In this document: piece after piece, positions 38,303 to 49,741 of the stretch
Position numbering within the stretch: the stretch's first letter is position 1
Layout: each line of letters begins with the position of its first letter
Program-made: the position numbers and the translations under genes
Source: Sporisorium sorghi
Lineage: Eukaryota > Basidiomycota > Ustilaginomycetes > Ustilaginales > Ustilaginaceae
Length of the DNA: 64,000 nucleotides
Direction of reading: 5' to 3'
Assembly: GCA_023212695.1 (NCBI GenBank)
Contig: JALCCG010000011.1
Location: 1 to 64,000 of the forward strand
Notes under the pieces: generated by a model
Databases searched by the model: none
What the model was told of the DNA's origin: nothing
The model's input: only the letters and a program-made list of their open reading frames with translations

Positions 38303-40246
38303 GGTGGCTGGATCTGAGCAGCGGCTAGAGCAACGCTGGAGTCAATAGATGCAAAGACGGAAGGATGGGAGGACGGAGGAGGTGCCGCAAGGATGGATGG
38401 ATGTGTCGTGTAATGAAGCTCGGAAGAAGTAGCTTCCAAAGAGCCGAGTGGTCGACGGGCGAAGGTGAGCCGGTCGGCAGCAGCTAGAAGGCGCAGCGTG
38501 AGCCGGATCGAAGTAGCCAAAGCAAAGCAAAGAAGCGCAGCGCAGCAGCCGAGCGAGGCTTAAACCTGTGGGCGATGCGAACAATTTTTTTTTTTTTTTT
38601 GCGCAGCAGACGGAAGTGCGCGACCGAGCTGCAGTGTCGGATGATCGAGTGTTGCTCCTCGAGGCTGGCTTGAGCGCGATGATGCAGGTGGGATTGAGGC
38701 AAGGGCAAATGAAGTGGGCCCACCTAGCGTGACGATTGTTGGGGAGAGCGCTTGCTTGCGCGGGTGAGCGGTTCCAAGCCGGGCAAGGATGAGGGCAAGT
38801 CGGTGGATTGACAAAGCCACGAAAGCGAAATGAGATGAGGAGGCAAGACGAAGAATGGCGAGCTTGAGCTTGAGGATCGTCGGATATGAAGGCGATCGCG
38901 TCGTTGTCGTTGTCGTCTTTGTCTTCGTCCTTGTCGACCTTGTTGAGGAGGGGAAGGAAGATGGAAGAATCGAGTGTGGGGACGCAAAAGCGGGCAAAGC
39001 GCACTGTAAATTACTGTAGACAGGGAAAAGAGAGAGAGAGAGAGAGAGGAACGGCCCAGACGGTCCAAAAAAGTAGTGGCTTAGCTGCTGCCCCCTCATT
39101 CTTCGTCGACGCGGAGAGTAGCCGGTGCGAGAGAAAGCGAGAGAGAGCGAAAAAGCGCGAGTTGGGAGCGTGTCTCTTCTTTTCCCTCTTTCCTCCCTTT
39201 CCTCTCTCTCTCTCTCTTCTCCGCCTCGCGTCCCTTTTTTGTTTCTCCTCCGCGGCTGCCCTTTTGCCCCTCTCTCCGTGTCTCGCTGCGCTGTCTCGGT
39301 TTTCTCAGCGCAGTGGGAGAGTCTCTAAGCCCTGCGGGATGTCGGTCAATTGTCGGAATGAAAAAAAAAAAAAAAAGGTCATCAATGCCGTCAATTCTCG
39401 TCGACCCTGTCTCTGTCTCGCTTGGAGAGATTCAGGGCAAGGCAAGTTTATCCACCGTCTGCGGCTTCGCTCTCGCACCAAGTTAGCCAGCCCCGCGGAG
39501 AGTTTTCTTCTTCAGCATTGGCAGCTCACATATCGAGCACGAAGCGAAGAGACAAGAAGCGAATGCCTTCTTCTCGCTGTCGTTGGGGCTCTTGATGCGC
39601 CTTTGCTTCTCCTCGCCCGCGAAGACTGCACTGCACTAGGTTTGGATTGTACAGTGCGCAAGCGAGTGCCGACTGAGCTGCAATGGTGAGTTGTCCTTAT
39701 GAATAAACCTAAACGCAAAGTATCTTCAAAAGCACTCTAAGCTCGATGGTGAGCAACCAAGTGAGAGAGACAAGGTTCGGAGCTGATCCGGCGCGAAATT
39801 TTTCAAAGACAGCGCGGGGCCTCGAGTTGGGGCAGTGTGGAGAGCTCTTCTTCCAACAATGGACACTTGCGCAGTAGCGATGCGGCTCGTCCCCGGTTCT
39901 GCAGTAGGACGAGATCTCATCCGATTCTTGGCTCGCGAGGCATGAATGCCAGGCTCTGCGCCTCGTCCAATCTAACCAGGCCTCGCCATGTCCGGAAACG
40001 CCGTTGTGACTGTCTTGCACGTTCCAGCGTGTGATGTGATGTGATCTTTGTTCGCGCTTGTCAAGCCTTCCTGCGGAAACGGCTCTTCCGAACGGAGAGC
40101 CCTCCCGATCCGAACTGATCGGGAAGGTCACCCGTTGACGAGTTCTTCTCAAATCAGGGTCCAACCCTTTGTGACGTGCATTTGAGAAGTTGATCCCTCT
40201 CTGCCCACGCTCTGTCACCACTATCCAACGCTCGACGGTATACGCC
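38303..40246. other. 1.9-kb divergent intergenic region
   Basis: Between the second Zn2Cys6 factor (minus) and the histone deacetylase (plus). No supported gene. Contains a T run (38584-38599), a GA run (39031-39050), a CT-rich patch (39200-39220) and an A run (39361-39376). ORFs up to 267 codons cross these low-complexity tracts and are not called. Confidence 0.45.
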
Positions 40247-41956
40247 ATGTCAGTGGTGACAGATCCACCACGTGTGGCCTACATCGTCTCAGACGAGCTC
40301 ATCAAGTACGCAGATCTGCTGCCCTCCAACAAGGGTCGCTCGTCTATGGTCCATTCGCTCGCATATCATCTGGATCTGCTCGATCTCGGCGGACTGGACG
40401 AACACGACAAAGGCGTTGGCACCTCCTCATCCGCTGCTTCTCCTGGAGTCAAGCTGCTACGCGCTGTGGGGGCCGACGCTGCCACCGACCCATCTGCAGA
40501 TGCGGCACGGTGGCGCGCACTCGTCTACCTGCCGCACGCTGCGTCCCACCAGCAGCTGACGAGCTACCACCAGGACGCATTCGTTAGACGGCTGGCAAAG
40601 GGAGCGCACGCAGGCAACCTCGAAATCACTCACTCTAGTCCTGACTCTGCCAACAAGCGTCGCAAGCTTGACGGCGCATCATCTGACAGCGACTCGGAGG
40701 CATCCGACGCATCTTGCCACGCGTCCGGCAGCTCCGAAGAGCTGCACCTCCGGCCCTCCTCCTCGGTCTCTGGGCCGTTGCGTCAGCGTGGGTACAAGCG
40801 ATCGCGCCCAGCCAATCAGTTTGGGCTCCAGGACGACTGTCCAGCCTTCGACGGGCTGCAGCAGCACGTCTCGCTCGTCGCGGGCGCATCGATCACCGCC
40901 GCCGAACTGCTCGCCACGGGTCAGGCGGACATCGCCATCGCGTGGGACGGCGGCCGACACCACGCCAAAAAAGACTCGGCATCGGGCTTTTGCTACTGCA
41001 ACGATGTGGTGCTTGCCATCCTGTCGCTGCGCAAGCCGCGCAAGGTGACGGTCAGCACCACCGTCCCCCGCTCCCCCTCAGAAAGTCAGGATGGAGAGCA
41101 ACACGAGACGGTGCGCAAGACGACGATCAAGCGCACCGAGCGCGTGCTGTACCTCGACCTCGACCTGCACTGGGGCGACGGCGTCGAAGAGGCCTTTCAC
41201 TCGAGCGCTAACGTGCTCACACTGAGCATACACCACTATGCGCCTGGCTTCTTCCCCTGCTACGCGGCATCGGCGGACCCACACCGCTTCGGCCCTCCCG
41301 GATCGCTCAACAGCGACGCGGGACCGGGAAGGAAGACGCTCAACATCCCCCTCGGTATCGGCACCTCGGACACGAGCTTGGAAAGGGTGCTGGAGAGCAC
41401 CGTGCAGCCGCTGGTTGATGCGTGGGATCCGGAGATGGTCGTGGTGCAGTGTGGGGTCGACGGGCTGGCGGGCGATCCGATGGCTGTGTGGAATTTGTCG
41501 GCTGCTGCGTATGTGAGGGCGATACAGAGGGTGCTTGGATGGAAGAAGCCGACGCTGCTGTTGGGAGGTGGTGGATATTGCAGTGAGAACGCTGCTCGAG
41601 TATGGAGTCTTTTGACTGCAGTGTGCGTGGGCAGATTCGAGGATCGAGGCCACTCGAAAAGGAAGTCTAGCGCAGGTGAACACTCGCATGGCCAACCTCT
41701 GCCCCTAACAGAGCAGGGAGCCTCCACTCCAAATGATCAAAAGGACAACGTGGAAGAGGCAGCATTGTCATCGCTCGACACCATCTCCTACAACACGCCG
41801 ATCCCAGACCACAAGTACTGGCCCAACTACGCACCAACGTACACGCTTGACGTGCCAGCAGGTGAGATGATCGACCAGAACGACGAAGCGCATTTCGAAG
41901 CCATCTCGAAAACGTTTACCGAGCACATCAAAAAGGCTGCCTCTAGCTCTCGCTAG
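40247..41956 (+). CDS. class I histone deacetylase (Hos1/HDAC8-like)
   Basis: Single exon, 569 residues from the ATG at 40247. Zn-dependent deacetylase of the Rpd3/Hos superfamily; it removes acetyl groups from lysine on histones or other proteins. Catalytic features are the tandem His238-His239 in WDGGRHHAKKDSASGFCYCN, zinc ligands Asp306 and His308 in YLDLDLHWGDGVEEAF, Asp405 in QCGVDGLAGDP, and the active-site Tyr444 in GGGGYCSENAARVW. Two lineage insertions of low complexity (about 130-190 and 275-300) interrupt the fold between conserved blocks. The N-terminal VAYIVSDELIKYADLLPSNK resembles Hos1/HDAC8 more than Rpd3 or Hos2, whose sequences are more conserved. The subgroup (Smc3-deacetylating Hos1 type) is inference. 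It converges on HAS1 with a 137-bp gap. Confidence 0.88.
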   Translation: MSVVTDPPRVAYIVSDELIKYADLLPSNKGRSSMVHSLAYHLDLLDLGGLDEHDKGVGTSSSAASPGVKLLRAVGADAATDPSADAARWRALVYLPHAASHQQLTSYHQDAFVRRLAKGAHAGNLEITHSSPDSANKRRKLDGASSDSDSEASDASCHASGSSEELHLRPSSSVSGPLRQRGYKRSRPANQFGLQDDCPAFDGLQQHVSLVAGASITAAELLATGQADIAIAWDGGRHHAKKDSASGFCYCNDVVLAILSLRKPRKVTVSTTVPRSPSESQDGEQHETVRKTTIKRTERVLYLDLDLHWGDGVEEAFHSSANVLTLSIHHYAPGFFPCYAASADPHRFGPPGSLNSDAGPGRKTLNIPLGIGTSDTSLERVLESTVQPLVDAWDPEMVVVQCGVDGLAGDPMAVWNLSAAAYVRAIQRVLGWKKPTLLLGGGGYCSENAARVWSLLTAVCVGRFEDRGHSKRKSSAGEHSHGQPLPLTEQGASTPNDQKDNVEEAALSSLDTISYNTPIPDHKYWPNYAPTYTLDVPAGEMIDQNDEAHFEAISKTFTEHIKKAASSSR

Positions 41957-42093
41957 CTCAATCTCAATTCGTCGAACACCTCGCCCAAACCTGCCTGTCA
42001 TGGTTATCCAAAACCTTCGCGAGAAAGAAAAATCAGAGTACATGCGATGAATCAAAAGCAAACGTGACGAGGGAAGAGTTACAAGGCAGCTTT

Positions 42094-43824
42094 TCAACGA
42101 GACCACTGCTTACCACCCTTGTTGCCCGTCGCATTCGCACCCGATTTACGGAAGTGGTCCTTGCTGCCGGCGCCGTTCTGATGGTTCCTGCGGTAGTACG
42201 CCCTCCTGTCGCTCTGCTGTCTCTTGGGGTTGATCTCGTCATCTCCACCCTCGCCTTCTCCATCCGCATCCACCTCTTTCCTCTTGCCACCGCTGCCGCC
42301 GCCGCTGCTCGATGCCGACCCCTTCAGTCCCGTCCCAATCGTGATGTTGACCTTGGGCGGCACGGCAAAGCCGTACGCTCTCGCCACTTTAGCAAGGTCG
42401 AGCTTGTGAATGTCAAAGATGCGCTTGAGCGAGTACGACCCGTAGGCCTGGAGGTAGGATCGATAACCGTCGCGCGCCGACTGATGCAGGTAGTAGTTCT
42501 TGCTGATGAGCTTCTCGAGCTGGCCCTGCACGTTGGCCACTTTGTCCGAAGGGAATGTGTACTCGTTGAGCGGCACCTTGGCCACCTTGAGGAAGCGCAA
42601 GAAGCCGAGCTCCGTAGGAAGCAAGAAGAGCAGCGACTTGCCGCTGTTGCCCGCACGCGCAGTACGGCCGACGCGATGGATGTAGTCGCGCGGGTCGTCG
42701 GGTGGGTCGAATTGGATGATCCAGTCGACGCTGGGTATGTCGAGACCTCGTGCCGCCACGTCGGTGCACAGAAGCGTACCCGAGGGTGCGTTGCAATATT
42801 CGAAAAAGGTGTTTGTGCGCTTCTGCTGCTTTTGCTTGCCGTGCAGGTCGAGCACGGGCACGTCGATAAAGTTGAGCAGATCCGAGTGGTACTTGACCGA
42901 GTTGCACGAGCTCATGAAGACAATGATCTTCTTGCCGGCGTTCTTCTTGAGGAAGGTGAAGAGGAGCAGGAAGCGACGGTCCGAGTCGCACACCACGTAT
43001 CCCTGCTCGAGGCGCGAAACGGTGCTGGCAGCGAGGTCGGCGTGCACGTTGATGTAGAGCGGGCCGGGTCGGAGCGAGATGCGCGCCAGATCCTGCACCT
43101 TGGTCGTCTGGGTCGCCGAGAAGAGCATGCTCTGTCGGTTGTCGTTGGGCAAGATCTTGACGATCTGTCGCATCTCGTCTTCGAAACCGATCTCGAGAAT
43201 ACGGTCGGCCTCGTCGATACAGAGCGCCTTGAGATTAGAGAAAACGAAACCCTTGGTGTTCTGGAGGTGATCGAGCAAGCGACCGGGCGTAGCGACGATG
43301 AGGTTGACACCCTTCTGCAGCTTGTCTGCCTCTGCACGTCGGTTGGCACCGCCCATGATGATACCAAAAGTCTGGTGGTGATGCGCCATGAGCTCCTTGG
43401 CGACACCAAAGATTTGCAGTGCGAGTTCGCGCGTGGGCGAGATGATGATAGCGCCTGTGCCGTTTCTTGGCTTGAACTTGAGCCTGTGCAGCATCTCGAT
43501 GGCAGGGATGAGGAACGACAGAGTCTTTCCTGAACCAGTCTGGGCAGCACCGAGGACGTCCTTTCCAGCCATGAGGGGCGGGATACAGCGTGCCTGGACC
43601 TCGGTCATGGTCTTGAAGCCCATGGCATCGATGGCTTTGCGTGTTGGCTCTGAGAGGTCGAGTGTGGAGAATGACTGGCGCTCAGCGGCGGGTGTGCTCG
43701 TGGATGAAGACGAAGATGCCTTTGCCTTGGCGGCGGACGAGGACTCGGCAGCGGCAACATCAGCGGCAAGCTGCGAAGCGAGCTCGGCCTCGGCATCGAC
43801 CTCGTCGTTCTTGTGAGGCGCCAT
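42094..43824 (-). CDS. HAS1: DEAD-box RNA helicase Has1
   Basis: Single exon, 576 residues; nucleolar ATP-dependent RNA helicase needed for 40S and 60S biogenesis, acting on pre-rRNA and snoRNA release. Residues 1-50 are Ser/Ala-rich. Helicase motifs appear in order: Q-motif region ([20 protein letters not shown]), motif [33 protein letters not shown] at 204-207, SAT (MLFSATQT), [11 protein letters not shown] and [10 protein letters not shown]. The downstream block [20 protein letters not shown] and [12 protein letters not shown] is diagnostic of Has1 rather than other DEAD proteins. The tail is basic, Gly/Arg/Asn-rich. It is divergent from UTP21, another pre-rRNA factor, over a 507-bp shared promoter. 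Confidence 0.95.
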   Translation of the reverse strand: MAPHKNDEVDAEAELASQLAADVAAAESSSAAKAKASSSSSTSTPAAERQSFSTLDLSEPTRKAIDAMGFKTMTEVQARCIPPLMAGKDVLGAAQTGSGKTLSFLIPAIEMLHRLKFKPRNGTGAIIISPTRELALQIFGVAKELMAHHHQTFGIIMGGANRRAEADKLQKGVNLIVATPGRLLDHLQNTKGFVFSNLKALCIDEADRILEIGFEDEMRQIVKILPNDNRQSMLFSATQTTKVQDLARISLRPGPLYINVHADLAASTVSRLEQGYVVCDSDRRFLLLFTFLKKNAGKKIIVFMSSCNSVKYHSDLLNFIDVPVLDLHGKQKQQKRTNTFFEYCNAPSGTLLCTDVAARGLDIPSVDWIIQFDPPDDPRDYIHRVGRTARAGNSGKSLLFLLPTELGFLRFLKVAKVPLNEYTFPSDKVANVQGQLEKLISKNYYLHQSARDGYRSYLQAYGSYSLKRIFDIHKLDLAKVARAYGFAVPPKVNITIGTGLKGSASSSGGGSGGKRKEVDADGEGEGGDDEINPKRQQSDRRAYYRRNHQNGAGSKDHFRKSGANATGNKGGKQWSR

Positions 43825-44019
43825 GGCTACCAGTCGGTACGGGTGTTGATAATGCGACCAATCAATGTGCTGATGCGGTTCAATCGAGTGCTTTGTAGCT
43901 TGATGTTGTGGTGGCTGAGTGATGTCAGGATGATGGCGAGAGAGGGAGAGGGAAGAAGTTGCGCCTTGGCGAACCCTCTTGAAATTTTGCCAAATTTTCC
44001 ACAGCTCGCTCGTCTTGGG

Positions 44020-44052
<33 letters not shown>

Positions 44053-44331
44053 TCAGGTCCAGAGAAAAATTGCTCGGGCACTTCAGCAGTCTTTCTTTCG
44101 TTCAAGTGATCCGAGTTCCGAATTCTTAGAGGCAGAAGAGACTTTTTCTTCTGCAAAGACAGGGTTCGCTGTGGAGAGATTTTTCGCTCAGCCAATTTCT
44201 TCTCAGAACGAGGTCGGACTGCTTGACCTCTCGAGAAGATCCGTCGTCTTCCCAAGCTACACCAACGCTCGTTTTGCTAGAATCATCAAAACCACCTCAG
44301 AAGTCGACGACTGGCTCCACGTTGCACAGTC
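43825..44331. promoter_or_regulatory. bidirectional promoter HAS1 / UTP21
   Basis: 507-bp region dividing two ribosome-biogenesis genes. It contains a direct repeat of AAATTTT (AAATTTTGCCAAATTTTCC, about 43982-44000), similar to the rRNA-processing element TGAAAAATTTT known in yeasts, next to a 31-nt A run (44020-44050). Shared regulation is inferred from layout. Confidence 0.5.
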
Positions 44332-47300
44332 ATGCCTTCGAAAGTGGCAAAAAAGGCGATCACACCTGTCAATGGCAAGACGGCATCAACGTCAGCAGCG
44401 CCATCCGATGCCGAGCCCAACTCCAAGAGGAGACGGGAGCAGTCCGCCAGCAACACCAACGCAGCGCAAGCTTCGTCTTGCAGCACTCCGGCAAGCCGCA
44501 AGATCGTATCGCAGAACCGTCTCTTCGCACCGTTTCGTGCACTTGGTCTGATCAGCAATGACGTCCCTTTCGCGCTGCAAACTCGATTTGGTGGCAAGGA
44601 TGCGACTACTCCGGACGTCAATGTCATCACCTGCTTGGGCGACAGCTGGGCCATGTGGGATGCAGAGAGGATGACGCTCCTCTTCGTGTCGACATCTCTT
44701 CCGGCTCCGATCTCTTCACTAGTGATCTCGCTCAGCCCAGATGCTGTTCTGGCTGCTGCGGGCACCAAGGTGTACCGATTCAAGCGCGGAAAGGTCGATG
44801 CCGTATACGACACGGTCGACCATCTCATGGCTCAGTTTGACAAGCCAAATGGACGACAGGCGGATCAAGAAGAGGGCGACTCCGATTCAGATTCAGAGTC
44901 GGACTTGGACTCGGACTCGGACTCGAGCTTGTCGAACGGACTGGCCGATGTGCAGGATGGACAGGGCACTCAGCTGTCCTCCTTGATCGTCTTTGGAGAC
45001 ACGATTGTTGCACTTTCCTCCGACGGGCGCAGCGTCTTCATCTGGTCGGTCGCAAGCAACGAGTTGATCAGACGCATCGATCTTCCCACCGACTTTGTGG
45101 CGAGCTCGCTGCTTCATCCCGCCACGTACCTCAACAAGATTCTCATCGGCTCCACCGACGGTCAGCTGGCACTCTGGAACATCCGAACAGGCTCGCTTGT
45201 TCACGCATATGACACAGATCGTCTCCGCAACTCTGCTGCGGGCCTCAACTCGGGCATCTCGTCTGCTGCCATCGTCAACCTCACTCAGTCGCCCGCCGTG
45301 GACGTCGTCGCCGTCGGATACGCCGATGGACACGTTCTCCTGCACGACATTCGCCTCGACGAGAGCCTCTTTGCGATTCACGCACAAGGTGGTCTCTCCT
45401 CCGGATCAGTCTCTTTCCGCTCCGATGGCAAGCAGCACTCGGTCGCCATTGCCACAAACTCGGGAAATATCAGCATCTTTGATCTCGAGCCCGCTTCTGG
45501 CTCTGGTTCCAGCTCGATCCAAACCAACACTGGCCCCAGATTGACCTACTCCATTCAGGAGGCGCACGATGGTGCTGTCGGAAGTATCGAGTTTGTGCCC
45601 GGCCAGCCTCTGCTCATCTCGTCCGGTGGTGACAACAGCTGCAAGCAGTGGTTCTTCGAGTCTGCCTCGATGCCCCCGCGTCTGCTCAAAAGCCGTTCGG
45701 GTCACCATCAACCGCCTCATCTCATTCGCTACTACGGCGAAGAAGGCAAAGAGATCTTGTCGGCTGGACGCGATCGCTCCATTCGCAGCATCTCTGTCGT
45801 TCGAGACTCGCGCTCGCACGAACTCAGCCAGGGTGAGCTGCAGAAGAAGAGCAACCAGCTCTCGGTCGCCGCCTCGTCGCTCAAGCTTCCCGCCGCCAGC
45901 TCGCTCTCCTTCAGCTTGACACGCAGCCGTGACTGGGACGATGTGCTCACTACTCACCAAGGCCGCCAGTTCGCCAACACCTGGACGGTCAGAGACAAGA
46001 GGATGGGCAAGAAGCCACTGGCTGCATCGGCGGACCGGAAGATCATCGCTGAGGCAAGGACGGCCTGCGTCAGCGCCTGCGGCAATTTCGGCTTGATCGG
46101 CAATTCGGAGGGTCTCGTTGAGGTGTACAACATGCAATCCTACGCGCACAGGAGGACGTTCGACACTCGACCCCTCGACCCCTTGGGACCCGCCAAAGCC
46201 AAGGAGTTCCCAGCTGGCTCGAAGAAGGCGCAGGCGATGCTCAACACCCGCGTCAAGGGTTCTGCCGTCACGGGAGTGGCTACGGATGCGCTCAATCGCT
46301 TCGTTGTCATCAGCACCATGGACGGAAAGCTTTCGTGGTACGACTTTACCTCCGCAGAGCTGCTGCACCGAATGACGATCTCCAACGCGGGCATCTCGTC
46401 GATCCAGCTCCATCGAGACTCGAATTTGCTTCTTGTTGTCTCCGACGATCTGGTGCTGAGGCTAGTCGATGTCGAGACGCGCCGAGTGGTGCGAGAGTTT
46501 GTCGGCTTCCGTGGTCGCATCCTTGACGCCTGCTTCAGCAACGATGCCCGTTGGATCGTTTCCACCTCGATGGACGCCGTCATCCGCACGTTTGACATCC
46601 CCTCGGCGCGTCTCGTCGATGCCTTCAAGGTGGCCAGCATCGCCACCTCGGTCAGCTTCTCACCCACGGGCGACTTTTTGGCCACCGCTCACGTCGACAG
46701 CGTCGGCATCTACCTGTGGGCCAACAAGACGCAGTTCTCACCCGTTGCATTGCAGGGTCTCGACGAGATGGCCGAAGTGGTCGAACAAGAGGAGGATGCA
46801 GAGGCGGTGGCTCTGCCGACGGTGCAGGGCGACATTGAGGATGCGGCGCTGGCCGAGTTTTCCGAGTCGATGCTGCAGGTGGGCGAGCCGGAGCTGCAGC
46901 GGGTGTACACTTCGCCCCCGCAGCTGGTTGACTCTTCGCGCGAAGAGGGTGGATTGGTGACGCTCTCGACCATGCCGCGCGCGCGCTGGATGACGCTGAT
47001 CAACCTCGACACGATCAAGCTGCGCAACAAGCCCAAGGCGGCGCCTCAGAAACCAGAGGCGAAGCGTGCGCCGTTTTTCCTGCCTCAGACCGTCTCAGGC
47101 GTCGACTTCAAATTCGACCCCACAGCGCCCGTTGCTACTGAGGACGGCGAGGCTGAAGCTGCCAAAGGCGAGAGGTCCAACATCTTTTCCTCCGGTGGCA
47201 TCAGCTTCAAGACCGAGTTCCAGGAGCGTCTGGAAGCCGCGGTCGAGAAAGAGGACGTTTCCGGTTTCTTCCTGTACCTCGAGACGCTGTCGACGCCGCA

Positions 47301-47670
47301 GCTCGATCTCGAGATTCGATCTCTTTCCTCGACAGACGACCTGGTGGCGTTTTTGACGATGCTGCTCAAGAGGCTCAAGCAGCACCGCGACTATGAGGCT
47401 GTGCAGGCGCTGCTAGCTACGTTGCTCAAGCTGCATACCGACTTGATCTTGCAGACGTTCAACCCGGAGGGCGGCAAGGAGCAAGACGATGATGAGGAGT
47501 TGGGGGACGAGGACGACTTTGATTCTGCCGATGAGGAAGAGGTCAGGAGGTTGAAGGGCGTGATTCGCAAGCTGATTCGCGCCCAAGTGGCCGAGAGCAA
47601 TCGGCTCAATGGATTGTTGGATCACTGTCTCGGCACTCTTGCCTTCTTGCGCGGTCTGCCTATGACCTAG
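44332..47670 (+). CDS. UTP21: Utp21 (WDR36), SSU processome WD40 protein
   Basis: Single exon, 1112 residues. Utp21 is a UTP-B subcomplex member that packages the 5' part of pre-rRNA in the nucleolus. Two WD40 propellers occupy about residues 45-720. The opening block is RLFAPFRALGLISNDVPFAL. An acidic Asp/Ser loop lies near 183-202. WD repeats include AVGYADGHVLLHDIR, DGAVGSIEFVPGQPLLISSG, ILDACFSNDARWIVSTSMDA and VSFSPTGDFLATAHVDSVGI. The Utp21-specific C-terminal domain runs from ~890 (RWMTLINLDTIKLRNKPKAA, then RAPFFLPQTVSGVDFKFDP) to the end and is helical with an acidic loop. Yeast Utp21 has 939 residues; the surplus sits at the N terminus and in loops. Confidence 0.95.
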   Translation: MPSKVAKKAITPVNGKTASTSAAPSDAEPNSKRRREQSASNTNAAQASSCSTPASRKIVSQNRLFAPFRALGLISNDVPFALQTRFGGKDATTPDVNVITCLGDSWAMWDAERMTLLFVSTSLPAPISSLVISLSPDAVLAAAGTKVYRFKRGKVDAVYDTVDHLMAQFDKPNGRQADQEEGDSDSDSESDLDSDSDSSLSNGLADVQDGQGTQLSSLIVFGDTIVALSSDGRSVFIWSVASNELIRRIDLPTDFVASSLLHPATYLNKILIGSTDGQLALWNIRTGSLVHAYDTDRLRNSAAGLNSGISSAAIVNLTQSPAVDVVAVGYADGHVLLHDIRLDESLFAIHAQGGLSSGSVSFRSDGKQHSVAIATNSGNISIFDLEPASGSGSSSIQTNTGPRLTYSIQEAHDGAVGSIEFVPGQPLLISSGGDNSCKQWFFESASMPPRLLKSRSGHHQPPHLIRYYGEEGKEILSAGRDRSIRSISVVRDSRSHELSQGELQKKSNQLSVAASSLKLPAASSLSFSLTRSRDWDDVLTTHQGRQFANTWTVRDKRMGKKPLAASADRKIIAEARTACVSACGNFGLIGNSEGLVEVYNMQSYAHRRTFDTRPLDPLGPAKAKEFPAGSKKAQAMLNTRVKGSAVTGVATDALNRFVVISTMDGKLSWYDFTSAELLHRMTISNAGISSIQLHRDSNLLLVVSDDLVLRLVDVETRRVVREFVGFRGRILDACFSNDARWIVSTSMDAVIRTFDIPSARLVDAFKVASIATSVSFSPTGDFLATAHVDSVGIYLWANKTQFSPVALQGLDEMAEVVEQEEDAEAVALPTVQGDIEDAALAEFSESMLQVGEPELQRVYTSPPQLVDSSREEGGLVTLSTMPRARWMTLINLDTIKLRNKPKAAPQKPEAKRAPFFLPQTVSGVDFKFDPTAPVATEDGEAEAAKGERSNIFSSGGISFKTEFQERLEAAVEKEDVSGFFLYLETLSTPQLDLEIRSLSSTDDLVAFLTMLLKRLKQHRDYEAVQALLATLLKLHTDLILQTFNPEGGKEQDDDEELGDEDDFDSADEEEVRRLKGVIRKLIRAQVAESNRLNGLLDHCLGTLAFLRGLPMT

Positions 47671-47851
47671 AGGCTTCGTAAGATGTATTGTAGACCAGTT
47701 GCTGTCATGCAGCTTTTTCGAAGGGATTCAATGGCAAACAGTGTTTCAAGAGCTTTGTTTTCGCAGTTCACAGATGTGGAAGCAAGCGAAACCCGTTGAG
47801 ATGAGGAAGCATAAAAGTACATGATGAGCAGCAGTCACAAGAGACGACATC

Positions 47852-48899
47852 CTAAGCCGAGACCTCCGACGCTGCAGCCGACTCCCCTTCAGCCGTCTGC
47901 TCGGCAGCCATGGCCTTGGTCAGCGCAGCGCGCTTGGCCAAATAGCCCCTGTTGCGGGGCGACGAGTACCAGACCAGATCCTTCTTGTTGATCGGATCCG
48001 CAGGGCGGGGCAGAATCTTTCCTGCAAACTTGTGCGGCTTGACCAACGCGCGCAGGCTGAGCGGCGTGTAGTATCTGCACTCGACGCTGCCGCCTGCGGC
48101 CTCGATCGCGGCAATGGCGGACTGCGAGGCTCGGGAGACGACGAGGTTGACGGCAGACTCGAGATGCGGCGCACCCTCGCCGAGGATCTTGACGCCGTCC
48201 TTGAGCGAGTGGATGCAGCGCGTCTCGTAGAGCTCTTTGGCGGTGATAGGGCGCGAGGGGTCGAGGAGGCCGCGGTCGATCCAGTGCTGGATGCGGTCCA
48301 GGTTGACGGGGACGTAGGTTTGGCCGTGGCTGAAGAGATACAAAGAAAGAATCGTGGATCGTGTCAGTACTCGATGACACTTTCACATAAGGAAGAGGTT
48401 GAGGTGAGCAAACACCTACACATTGTTGAAGCCGCGCTTGGGATAACGACGAGTCAGAGGAGTTTGACCGCCTTCGAAACCGGGGACAGGCTTGCCGTTA
48501 CCGGCTCTCGCCTTCTGACCCTTGTGACCCCGAGTACTCGTTCCACCACGGCCCGAAGAGGGACCACGACCTAGACGTTTGCGCTATGGCATAGCAAGGA
48601 AAGCGAAACACATGCAGTATCAAGAGGTGAGGGTCAGCAAACGAACAGTGTCACTGTAAGTTGAAACTGGCTGCCTGGAAAGTCGGACTTACAGTCTTGG
48701 TGGGCTGACCAGGCTGGAGGTTTCCAAGTCGGATAGGTGCAGAAGAGGGTGTGGCATATGTGCGTGCTGAGAGACGCATCGACCAAGATGCGACCGGGAG
48801 GACGAGCCTAGCGGGTTGTCGCACGGCCATGCGGGTGGCTTGTGAGCCCGAGGCTAGGCTGAGTCGAGCGAGCGAGCGAGTGAGAGATGCTGCCGACAT
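47852..48899 (-). CDS. MRPL10: mitochondrial large-subunit ribosomal protein uL15m
   Basis: Three exons: 48693-48899, 48420-48583 and 47852-48329, with introns of 109 nt (GTAAGT...CCATAG) and 90 nt (GTAGGT...TTCAG). The product has 282 residues. Exon 1 encodes an Arg/Ser/Ala-rich presequence ([20 protein letters not shown]) and the first conserved [10 protein letters not shown]. Exon 2 carries the uL15 core [40 protein letters not shown] and [14 protein letters not shown]. Exon 3 continues [20 protein letters not shown] through ILGEGAP to a fungal C-terminal extension. uL15 sits near the central protuberance of the large subunit. Exon joins are supported by frame and by alignment with L15 family sequence. 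Confidence 0.93.
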
Positions 48900-49741
48900 T
48901 GTGAAGGTATCGAAGGTGATGCTCCCGACTGGTGCTGAGCGATGATGGCGAATCGAGTTGACGATGATGAGCCGGAAGATGCAGATGAGGAGAGAGAGAG
49001 CCTGTCGACTTCTTCTCGAATTGCCAACTTTTTTCAACTGTCAGATGAAGAGCAAATCGGGTGCGAGCGCGTCACCGATTTGAGCCCACTCTCCCGATCC
49101 AAAATGCACACAAAATGGGCTCGCGTTTGCTGAGGCGAGGCAACAAGCGGAAATTGAAAGGACAGGAAATCCACAGGAATCGCTGCTCCGCGTCTCGACT
49201 CAGCCAGCCAGGAGGCTCTCGTCAAGCGTACCAAGAGCTGCAACCCAACTTGACTCCACCTGCGTTTCATGCAATCCGACCGTTTTCTTTTTTTCTTTTT
49301 TTTTCTTCTTCTTGTATTTTCATTTGTCCCTCTTTTTCCTCTCTCTGCCGCATCGGCCCTGTGCCCAAACGCGTTGTGACGAGAGAGCTGTCAAGAAGAA
49401 AACCGCAGATCCCTAAAAGATATATAGTCGCCGTACCTCTTGGCGAAAAAGCGGCCTTCCAGGCCAAAATATTCCGCTCTTGCCAAAAAATACGCACGCA
49501 CACGCACACAGCAGAGCGCACCATCCACCCTAATCGGATTTCGCCGCTCCACACCTTCTCGAGGGCGATCAACCATCTCGACGGTATCCTCCATCTAGTC
49601 ACGCGATCGAAACATCGCCACGGCGGGCTCAGCCAGTCACGCAAGCTTGTGCTTGACGCGTGAACGAGAACGTCGTCGTCCGTCGATTTTACCAGCGAAC
49701 TCGCGACGCGTGCGGGTTCAGGCACGTGCAGGCACGTCACA
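48900..49741. other. divergent promoter region uL15m / MOT1
   Basis: 842 bp with no gene. It contains T-rich stretches (49284-49345) and a short ACGCACGCACACGC run (near 49490-49507). No exact AATTTT element was seen here, unlike several other promoters in the window. Confidence 0.45.

Noticed and set aside
38886..39689. 267-codon plus-strand ORF in the Zn2Cys6/HDAC spacer
   Set aside because: It crosses GA, CT and poly-A tracts and is Ser/Leu/Arg-rich only.
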